DNA of 43,438 bases from an uncultured Chromatiaceae bacterium (GTDB lineage Bacteria; Pseudomonadota; Gammaproteobacteria; Chromatiales; Chromatiaceae): NCBI GenBank assembly GCA_937923175.1, contig CALALB010000003.1:1-43438 (forward strand), given 5' to 3'. Each line of letters starts with the position of its first letter. The stretch's first letter is position 1. The notes under the pieces were generated by a model. That model worked only from the letters and a program-made list of their open reading frames with translations, was not told where the DNA came from and made no database searches. Of the stretch, positions 18,300 through 25,552 are shown piece after piece. The translations under genes were made by a program, and so were the position numbers.

Positions 18300-21125
18300 A
18301 TGTCCCTGATCCGCCTGCGCGGTGCGCGCACCCATAATCTCAAGAATATCGATCTCGATCTGCCGCGCGACCGTTTGCTTGTAATCACCGGGGTTTCCGG
18401 CTCAGGCAAGTCATCCTTGGCCTTCGATACCCTGTATGCTGAGGGCCAGAGGCGTTATGTCGAGTCGCTGTCAGCCTATGCGCGCCAGTTTTTATCGGTC
18501 ATGGACAAACCGGACATCGACCATATCGAAGGCCTGTCGCCCGCGATCGCCATCGAACAGCGGACGACCTCGCATAATCCGCGTTCGACTGTGGGGACCA
18601 TCACCGAGATCCATGATTATCTGCGCCTGCTCTTTGCCCGCATCGGCCAGCCGCGTTGTCCGAAACATGGCGAGCCCTTGGCGGCCCAGACGGTCGATCA
18701 GATGGTTGACCAGGTCCTAGCCTTGCCCGAAGGGGAGCGGCTGATGCTCCTGGCGCCCGTGGTCGAGGCGCGCAAGGGCGAATATCAGCGTCTTTTGCAT
18801 GAGCTGCATGCCCAGGGGTTTGTGCGCGCGCGTATCGATGGCGATCTTTATGAGCTCGATGAGCCGCCTTCACTCGACCCTAAACGCAGGCATGATATTG
18901 CAGTCGTCGTCGATCGCTTGCGAGTGCGGGCGGATCTGAGGGCACGTCTGGCCGAGTCGTTCGAGACGGCGCTTAAGCTTTCCAATGGCCTCGCGCGGAT
19001 CGCCTGGATCGATGAACCCCAGAGGCCTGAGCTCGTGTTTTCGGCGCGTTTTGCCTGTTCGGTCTGCGGCTGGAGCCTAAATGAGCTGGAGCCGCGTCTA
19101 TTTTCATTCAACAACCCGGCGGGGGCCTGTCCGAGGTGTGCAGGTCTAGGGGTCGAGCTGTTTTTTGATCCGGACAAGGTGGTTGTCCACCCCGATCTAA
19201 GCCTGGCAGGAGGGGCGGTGCGCGGCTGGGATCGGCGCAATGCCTTTTATTTCCAGATGATCCGCTCGCTGGCGGCCCATTATCGCTTTGATGTGGAGAC
19301 GCCTTGGGTCAGGCTTCCTGAACAGATCAAACAGCTTATCCTCTATGGCAGCGGCGAGGAGGCGATCGCCTTCAAACCCCTGCATCCAGGGACAGGGGTC
19401 AGGGTTCAGCCGTTCGAGGGGATCCTGCGCAATATGGAGCGGCGTTATCGCGAGACCGATTCGGCGACGGTGCGCGAGGAGCTTGCCCGCTATCTCTCCG
19501 AGCGCCCTTGCCCGGAGTGCGGGGGGGGGCGGCTGAACGAGGCAGCCCGCCATGTCTTTGTCGGAGACTATAATCTGCCGGCGATCGAGGCCATGCCAAT
19601 AGGCTCGGCGTTGCATCTGTTTGAGACCCTTGCCCTGCCCGGGCAACGCGGCGCGATCGCTGCCAAGATCATCGCCGAGATCCAGGAGCGCCTGCGCTTT
19701 TTGGTCGATGTAGGGCTGGATTATCTCTCGCTTGACCGGCGCGCCGAGACGCTCTCGGGCGGCGAGGCGCAACGCATCCGGCTGGCAAGCCAGATTGGGG
19801 CGGGTCTGGTCGGGGTGATGTATATCCTGGATGAGCCATCGATCGGCCTGCATCAGCGCGACAATGCGCGTTTGCTGAAGACCCTGACCCGATTGCGCGA
19901 TCTTGGTAATACGGTGATTGTGGTCGAACACGATGAAGAGGCGATCCGCACCGCTGACTGGGTGGTGGATCTAGGGCCTGGCGCCGGTGCCCATGGCGGC
20001 GAGGTGGTGGCCCAGGGGACGGCAGAAGAGATCGCCGCCAACCCCCGTTCGCTCACTGGCCAGTATCTGTCAGGTCAGCTGCGCATCGAGATCCCCAAAC
20101 AACGGACCCCAGTCGATCCAGGGCGTCAGCTGCGTCTCCTGGGGGCTTGCGGCAATAATCTACGCGCCATCGATGTCTCCATCCCGGTGGGGACCTTCTG
20201 TTGTATCACTGGGGTCTCGGGATCGGGCAAATCGACCCTGATCAATGACACCCTGTATCCGGCAGTTGCGCGGCATTGTCTAGGCGCGCGCCTAACCCCT
20301 GCCCCTTATCGCGCCATCGAGGGTCTGGAACATTTCGATAAGGTGATTGAGATCGATCAAAGCCCGATCGGGCGTACCCCCCGCTCAAATCCAGCGACCT
20401 ATACCGGGGTGTTCAATCTCATTCGCGAGCTCTTTGCCGCAGTCCCCGAGGCGCGTGCCCGCGGCTATGGCTCCGGGCGTTTTAGTTTCAACGTCAAGGG
20501 TGGGCGCTGTGAGGCCTGCAAGGGGGACGGGGTCATTCGGGTGGAGATGCATTTCCTGCCCGATGTCTATGTCCAATGCGAGGTCTGCCAGGGGCGGCGT
20601 TATAACCGCGAGACCCTTGAGATCCGCTATAAGGGTAAAAACATCCACGAGGTCCTCAATCTCAGCGTCGAAGAGGCCCTGGATTTCTTCTCGGCAGTCC
20701 CAACGCTAGGGCGCAAACTCCAAACCCTGATCGATGTGGGTCTAGGCTATATCCAGCTTGGACAAAATGCGACCACCCTGTCGGGCGGCGAGGCGCAACG
20801 TCTGAAACTGAGCCGTGAGCTCTCCCGCCGCGATACCGGGCGCACCCTGTATATCCTCGATGAGCCGACGACTGGTCTGCATTTTCACGACGTCAAGCAG
20901 CTGCTGGCAGTCCTGCATCGTCTGCGCGCTCAGGGCAATACCGTGGTCGTCATCGAGCATAATCTGGATGTGATCAAGACAGCGGATTGGATCATCGATC
21001 TGGGTCCTGAGGGCGGCGCCCGCGGCGGTCAGGTGATCGCCTGCGGCACCCCTGAGATGATCGCCGCTACTGCAGGTTCTTACACTGGACAGTTTCTGAA
21101 GCCCATCCTTGCGCGCGGCTGGTGA
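18300..21125 (+). CDS. uvrA: Excinuclease ABC subunit A
   Basis: UvrA dimers recognise bulky DNA damage and load UvrB in nucleotide-excision repair. The 941-residue product is full length. The first ABC module shows Walker [15 protein letters not shown] (31-44), [11 protein letters not shown] and a zinc module with CSVC and CPRC. The signature [14 protein letters not shown] and [13 protein letters not shown] follow. The second module shows [14 protein letters not shown], a zinc finger with CEACKGDG and [10 protein letters not shown], and [15 protein letters not shown] with [13 protein letters not shown]. The start ATG lacks a strong ribosome site, but the protein begins at the conserved [16 protein letters not shown]. 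It is monocistronic and converges on the Kef-type antiporter with one base between the two stop codons. Confidence 0.99.
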   Translation: MSLIRLRGARTHNLKNIDLDLPRDRLLVITGVSGSGKSSLAFDTLYAEGQRRYVESLSAYARQFLSVMDKPDIDHIEGLSPAIAIEQRTTSHNPRSTVGTITEIHDYLRLLFARIGQPRCPKHGEPLAAQTVDQMVDQVLALPEGERLMLLAPVVEARKGEYQRLLHELHAQGFVRARIDGDLYELDEPPSLDPKRRHDIAVVVDRLRVRADLRARLAESFETALKLSNGLARIAWIDEPQRPELVFSARFACSVCGWSLNELEPRLFSFNNPAGACPRCAGLGVELFFDPDKVVVHPDLSLAGGAVRGWDRRNAFYFQMIRSLAAHYRFDVETPWVRLPEQIKQLILYGSGEEAIAFKPLHPGTGVRVQPFEGILRNMERRYRETDSATVREELARYLSERPCPECGGGRLNEAARHVFVGDYNLPAIEAMPIGSALHLFETLALPGQRGAIAAKIIAEIQERLRFLVDVGLDYLSLDRRAETLSGGEAQRIRLASQIGAGLVGVMYILDEPSIGLHQRDNARLLKTLTRLRDLGNTVIVVEHDEEAIRTADWVVDLGPGAGAHGGEVVAQGTAEEIAANPRSLTGQYLSGQLRIEIPKQRTPVDPGRQLRLLGACGNNLRAIDVSIPVGTFCCITGVSGSGKSTLINDTLYPAVARHCLGARLTPAPYRAIEGLEHFDKVIEIDQSPIGRTPRSNPATYTGVFNLIRELFAAVPEARARGYGSGRFSFNVKGGRCEACKGDGVIRVEMHFLPDVYVQCEVCQGRRYNRETLEIRYKGKNIHEVLNLSVEEALDFFSAVPTLGRKLQTLIDVGLGYIQLGQNATTLSGGEAQRLKLSRELSRRDTGRTLYILDEPTTGLHFHDVKQLLAVLHRLRAQGNTVVVIEHNLDVIKTADWIIDLGPEGGARGGQVIACGTPEMIAATAGSYTGQFLKPILARGW

Positions 21126-21126
21126 C

Positions 21127-22833
21127 TCATTCGACCACCTGGGCATAGTTTTGCCCGCGCACGTCTTTGAGCAGCATATCGATATCCTCGGTCGAGACCC
21201 CAAGCATTTGGAGCGCCTCAGCCCCGAGTCTGAGACTGCTTTCGATCGCCTCGGGATAGGCACGGGTAGCGCCGGCGCGCAAGAGGCTTGCGCAGGCCTC
21301 GAGATCGCGCGCCCGCGCGATCACTGGCACATGCGGGCCGGTATGGCGGATATGCGAGACCGCGCGCAATGCCGCCGATCCCTGATCGATGGTGAGGATC
21401 ACCAAGGCGGCGTTTTCCACCTGGGCGGCGTGCAACAGCTCCGGGTCGCCGATATCGCCATAATAGACCGCCCGTCCATCCCGCACCCCTTGTTCGACAT
21501 GGGCGGGGTTGGTGTCAAAGGCAATAAATGGGATCTGATTGACCTCGAGCAGGGTCGCAATGGTATGGCCCACCCGCCCATAGCCGCCGATGATCACCCG
21601 GCCTTTGGGGGCAACGCCGGTCATGGGTTCATCGAAGCCCTGGATCTTGCCGGTGCGATGTTCGAGACGCTGTGCCAGGCGATCGCCGATCCGCACCAAG
21701 GGGGTGGTCAACAGCATGCTCGTCGAGATCACGCTGATCGCAATGGCAAAGGTGGCGTCATCGATCAGACCTAGGGTCTTGGCAAAACCAAAGAGCACAA
21801 AGCCGAACTCACCGTTTTGCGCAAGCAAAAAGGCAACCCGGGCGGCCACCCCGCGCGGTAGCCTAAATAGGATCCCGATCCCGAACACAGTCACCAGCTT
21901 GATGGCGATGACCACCAACACATGCTGGGCCAAAAGCCAGGGTTGCTCAGTGAGCGCCCCTAGATCGATCGACATCCCAACGGCCACGAAGAATAGGCTC
22001 AACAAAAGCCCCTTGAATGGCTCGACCTGGGCCTGGATCTGAAAGTTAAAGGGGGTTGTGGACAATAACATCCCCATCATGAATGCGCCGAGCGCCATCG
22101 ATAGCCCAGCTTCATGCATCGCCCAGGCGGAGAGCAAGACGGCGAGCATGACCACCAGGGCAAATGCCTCGCGATTGTTTTGATGGAGCAAGCCTTCGAG
22201 CACCGGTGGCAGGACATAGCGGCCGATCAGCCAGATGAGCCCACCCATGCTCAGGATGCGCAACACCGTCGGTTCGGTCATGGATGCTGCCGTTGGCAGG
22301 ATGCCGACCCCTTTGGCAAGCAGGGGCACGATCGCCAACAGGGGCACCACCGCCAGGTCTTGCATCAAAAGCACCGCAAATGCGGTCGTCCCATGGCGGG
22401 TATTAAGATCGCCGCGCTCGTGCAACAGTTGGATGACCAAGGCGGTGGATGAGAGCGCCAGGGTGAGGCCCATCAGCAGGGCAACCGACCAGGAGGGGGC
22501 ATAGAGCGAGGCATAGAGCGCAATCACTAATCCTGAGACCAGGATCTGGATCACCCCCAGGCCAAAGATCTCGCGGCGCAAGGCCCAGAGTCGCTTGGGC
22601 TGCATCTCCAGCCCGATCATGAACAATAGTAAGACCACCCCGAGCTCGGTGAAGGTGCGCAGCTCATCGACCTGCTCGGTCACTGGATGCACCGGCGAAT
22701 AGGGTCCAACGATCACCCCTGCCACCAACAGACCCAGGATCGACCCGAGTCCCAGATGTTTAAAGAGCGCGACCGATAGGGCAGCTGCGGTCAGCAGGAC
22801 GATCGCCGAGAGAATAAAGCCGTGCAGTTCCAT
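21127..22833 (-). CDS. Kef-type monovalent cation:proton antiporter with RCK (TrkA-N) domain
   Basis: This CPA2-family inner-membrane transporter exchanges K+ or Na+ for protons and is gated by a cytoplasmic nucleotide-binding domain. The 568-residue product has about twelve membrane helices (residues 5-390) with LGLGSILGLLVAGVIVGPYS and SSTALVIQLL. MLAVLLSAWAMHEAGLSMALGAFMMG also fits. A C-terminal Rossmann domain (about 415-535) begins VIIGGYGRVGHTIATLL, the GxGxxG nucleotide loop. Shorter than a full RCK-N/RCK-C pair, it ends soon after the TrkA-N fold. The ATG at 22833 starts the first helix; a frame reaching 23037 overlaps cfa and is not credible. cfa lies 67 bases upstream on the same strand. 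Glutathione-adduct gating, as in KefB/KefC, cannot be decided here. Confidence 0.93.
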   Translation of the reverse strand: MELHGFILSAIVLLTAAALSVALFKHLGLGSILGLLVAGVIVGPYSPVHPVTEQVDELRTFTELGVVLLLFMIGLEMQPKRLWALRREIFGLGVIQILVSGLVIALYASLYAPSWSVALLMGLTLALSSTALVIQLLHERGDLNTRHGTTAFAVLLMQDLAVVPLLAIVPLLAKGVGILPTAASMTEPTVLRILSMGGLIWLIGRYVLPPVLEGLLHQNNREAFALVVMLAVLLSAWAMHEAGLSMALGAFMMGMLLSTTPFNFQIQAQVEPFKGLLLSLFFVAVGMSIDLGALTEQPWLLAQHVLVVIAIKLVTVFGIGILFRLPRGVAARVAFLLAQNGEFGFVLFGFAKTLGLIDDATFAIAISVISTSMLLTTPLVRIGDRLAQRLEHRTGKIQGFDEPMTGVAPKGRVIIGGYGRVGHTIATLLEVNQIPFIAFDTNPAHVEQGVRDGRAVYYGDIGDPELLHAAQVENAALVILTIDQGSAALRAVSHIRHTGPHVPVIARARDLEACASLLRAGATRAYPEAIESSLRLGAEALQMLGVSTEDIDMLLKDVRGQNYAQVVE

Positions 22834-22900
22834 GAGCGCACAAAGGGGTAGGTCCCCGGCCGGTCTAGGGGTCCGGGGTGAGCGATCTTTGCTCCAGTAT

Positions 22901-24067
22901 TCATCGGATCGAGCGGTAAACCGATTGACGCTCGAAAGGCGCCAGGACGATCTGCCAGAGCTGGCCCTGACGCGAGCGGAAAAAGCCCGCGCAGCTTTGG
23001 AGATAATAGCGCCACATCCGCCGGAAGCGCTCGTCATAATGGGCAGAAAGCTCGGGCCAGGCGCGATCGAAATTGGCCAACCAGGCCATCAGGGTCCGAT
23101 CATAGTCAGGGCCAAACTCGTGCCAATCGAGGATCAAGAACCGTCCTTCGACTGCCCGAACGATCTCGACTGCAGAGGGCAGCTTGCCGTTTGGGAAGAT
23201 ATAGCGATCAAGCCAGGGATCAGCGGCCCAGGTGGTCTGGCTAATCCCGATGGTATGGAGCAGAAATAGCCCATCATCCTTTAGGCAACGGCGGGCGGTC
23301 TCGAAATAGATCGCATAGTTTTTGGGGCCGACATGTTCAAACATCCCGATCGAGACGATCTTGTCGAATCGCCCCTGTAAGGAGCGGTAATCCAAAAGCT
23401 CAATGGTCACCGAGGGTAGGCCCTGGCAACGCTGGCGCGCCAGCTCGGCCTGTTGCTGGGAGACCGTAATCCCATATACCCTGACCCCATAGCGCTCGGC
23501 GGCATATTTAGCAAATCCGCCCCAGCCGCTGCCGATGTCGAGCACCTCCTCCCCTGGTTGCAACTCAAGCTTGCGGCAGACGAGCTCGAGCTTGGCCTCC
23601 TGCGCCTGTTCGAGGTTTTCGGCATCCTTCCAATAGCCGCAGGAATAGCTCATAGTGTTTGCATCCAGCATCGCCAAAAAGAGATCATTCCCCAGGTTAT
23701 AATGGCGTTTACCGACCTCAAAGGCGCGTTTGGGCGATTGGAGATTGAATAGCTGATGGCGCAAGATCTCGCCCCAAAGCCGCCATTGTCTGATGCCGCG
23801 CAGCCGCTGGGGGATGCGCGCGGAGAGTAGGCGATGGATCAGCTCGTCGATTCGCTCACAATCCCACCAACCGTCCATATAGGACTCGCCCAGGCCCAGC
23901 GAGCCTTCGCTCAGCACACGCCGATAGAAACGCCCGTCGTGGACCTGGATGTCCCAGGGGGCATCCCCGTTGAACCGCACGCCCGCCTGCTTGGCAAGCT
24001 CAACCAGGAGTGCCAGCGGTTTGCTTGGTTCTTTGCCGAGAGTTGCTCGATTGTTTGAGGTTTTCAT
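22901..24067 (-). CDS. cfa: Cyclopropane-fatty-acyl-phospholipid synthase
   Basis: Cfa transfers a methylene from S-adenosylmethionine to cis double bonds of membrane phospholipid acyl chains, usually in stationary phase or under acid stress. The 388-residue product has the family layout. An N-terminal lipid-binding part (LGLGESYMDGWWDCERIDEL) precedes the methyltransferase domain with HYNLGNDLFLAMLD, TMSYSCGYW, the SAM loop VLDIGSGWGGFAKYAAE, GITVSQQQAELA, and FDKIVSIGMFEHVG. Late WLDRYIFPNGKLPS is also diagnostic. An excellent AGGAGG site (24073-24078) fixes the ATG. It lies between the COQ8-type kinase gene and the antiporter gene on the same strand with short gaps, so it is probably part of one transcript. 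Confidence 0.97.
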   Translation of the reverse strand: MKTSNNRATLGKEPSKPLALLVELAKQAGVRFNGDAPWDIQVHDGRFYRRVLSEGSLGLGESYMDGWWDCERIDELIHRLLSARIPQRLRGIRQWRLWGEILRHQLFNLQSPKRAFEVGKRHYNLGNDLFLAMLDANTMSYSCGYWKDAENLEQAQEAKLELVCRKLELQPGEEVLDIGSGWGGFAKYAAERYGVRVYGITVSQQQAELARQRCQGLPSVTIELLDYRSLQGRFDKIVSIGMFEHVGPKNYAIYFETARRCLKDDGLFLLHTIGISQTTWAADPWLDRYIFPNGKLPSAVEIVRAVEGRFLILDWHEFGPDYDRTLMAWLANFDRAWPELSAHYDERFRRMWRYYLQSCAGFFRSRQGQLWQIVLAPFERQSVYRSIR

Positions 24068-24133
24068 TGCTTCCTCCTGCGGCTTGGAATCACCTGGATA
24101 CTAGGTTGAGGCTCAAGATCGACAGCAAGACAT

Positions 24134-25495
24134 CTAGGACGGGATACCGCAGAGAGTCACGCTCAGTTCAGCGAGCTTGGCAAGCTCCACCCGCGCGCGC
24201 AGGCGCCGCGCCAACATGAATGAACCCATCAGCTTGCGATGGACAAATAGGGTCTCGGGGGCAGGCGCGCTGCTGAAGACCCCGCTCTGAAAAAGCATGC
24301 GCCCTTGGCGATAGACGCGCTCGAACAGGTCCGAGCTGCCGAAGTCGTAGACGCCGGGACTGCGCAGCGGCTCGGCAGCGAGTTCCAAGAGATCCAGCAA
24401 AGCGGCGATCTGGTTTGGGGGGTCATGGGCGCCGACATAGCCCAGGGCGATAGCCGCATCCCGGATACCCAAGCGATCACCTTGGATGAGCGCCTGGGCC
24501 AGCTGCCGGTAACAGCCGACAAGCTGCGGCCCAAGCGGAACCGTAGCCCCGAAGTCGAGCAGGATGATCCGACCGCTGGCCCGATCATAAAGATAATTGG
24601 CAAGGTTCGGGTCAGTCTGCACCAGCCCAAACTCAAAGAGCTCGCGCAGGGTCAGGCGCATCAAGAGGGCGGCGGCCCGATCGCGTTCGGCGCACCGATA
24701 CTCGGGTTCAGCCAGCCGGTCGATCGGGACCCCGGCGGCAAGATCCATGGCCAGGATCTGAGGTCGGGTCAGATCGCGGTGTACAGCAGGCACTCCAAGA
24801 TCCGGGTCATCGCCAAGCTGCGCCCGATAGCGCTCCAATGCCTCGGCCTCGGCCTCATAATCGGCCTCGCGATGGAGCTGGCGTCTGGCCTCCTCGAGAA
24901 AGGGCCTGACGTCAATCCCCTGGGGTCCCAAACCCAGGGCGCGCACGATCAGGCCGAGATTGGCGATGTCGCCATCAATACTGGCGCGTACCCCAGGAAA
25001 TTGGATCTTGAGCGCCAAGGTCCGCCCGTCTCGGGTCTCGGCGCGATGGACCTGGCCGATGGATGCAGCGGCGATGGGGGTGAATTCGAAACGCCTGAAC
25101 AGCCGATCCCAATCGCGTCCATAGGCATCTGTCAACACCTCGACGAGCTGGCTTAAAGGCATGGGGGCGGCCCGTTCGCGCAGGTCTCCCAAGGCCGCGG
25201 AGACCTCGGGCGTGAGTAGATCGGCGTCCATCGACATCAGCTGACCGAGCTTCATCACCGCCCCGCGTAGCTCAGCCAGGCGTTCGGCAAAACGGCGGGC
25301 ATGCCCAGCCGAGATCTGGATCCGAGCCGCCTGGGCCTGGGGGTGGTTGCGGGCAAGCTCAATCAGCCCTTTGAGACCGACCCCCACCGCCAGCTCGCCG
25401 GTGGCGCGTCCAAGATGCCATAGCCGGCTCAGCCGCTGGCTGGGGACTGGGGATGGAGAGTAGATCAGTTTGGTGTTCGATTCGCTGTTCGGCAT
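24134..25495 (-). CDS. ABC1/COQ8-type atypical kinase (AarF/ADCK family)
   Basis: These atypical protein-kinase-like ATPases support ubiquinone synthesis or other membrane-lipid functions. The 453-residue product shows the family KxGQ helix (VMKLGQLMSMDADLL) and the Ala-rich loop AAASIGQVHRAE. The nucleotide-binding Lys lies in ALKIQFPG, the catalytic loop is QTDPNLANYLYD and the metal-binding motif is LLDFGAT. The catalytic loop TDPNxxN is the COQ8A/ADCK3 form, unlike the HADxHPGN loop of UbiB, so a paralogue rather than ubiB itself is likely. No ubi genes are adjacent. The start MPNSESNTK lacks a strong ribosome site. It precedes cfa by 66 bases. Confidence 0.92.
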   Translation of the reverse strand: MPNSESNTKLIYSPSPVPSQRLSRLWHLGRATGELAVGVGLKGLIELARNHPQAQAARIQISAGHARRFAERLAELRGAVMKLGQLMSMDADLLTPEVSAALGDLRERAAPMPLSQLVEVLTDAYGRDWDRLFRRFEFTPIAAASIGQVHRAETRDGRTLALKIQFPGVRASIDGDIANLGLIVRALGLGPQGIDVRPFLEEARRQLHREADYEAEAEALERYRAQLGDDPDLGVPAVHRDLTRPQILAMDLAAGVPIDRLAEPEYRCAERDRAAALLMRLTLRELFEFGLVQTDPNLANYLYDRASGRIILLDFGATVPLGPQLVGCYRQLAQALIQGDRLGIRDAAIALGYVGAHDPPNQIAALLDLLELAAEPLRSPGVYDFGSSDLFERVYRQGRMLFQSGVFSSAPAPETLFVHRKLMGSFMLARRLRARVELAKLAELSVTLCGIPS

Positions 25496-25552
25496 AAGGC
25501 TTGAGTGATCTTGGTCGCCAGCAAGCTTGCAAGCAAGGGCCCTGACCTAGGA

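Noticed and set aside
22834-23037. N-terminal extension of the antiporter
   Set aside because: The extra 68 codons overlap cfa and are Arg/Ser-rich; the ATG at 22833 begins the first membrane helix.
24305-25156. A 283-codon open frame on the plus strand
   Set aside because: It lies wholly inside the COQ8-type kinase gene, which has all its family motifs on the other strand.
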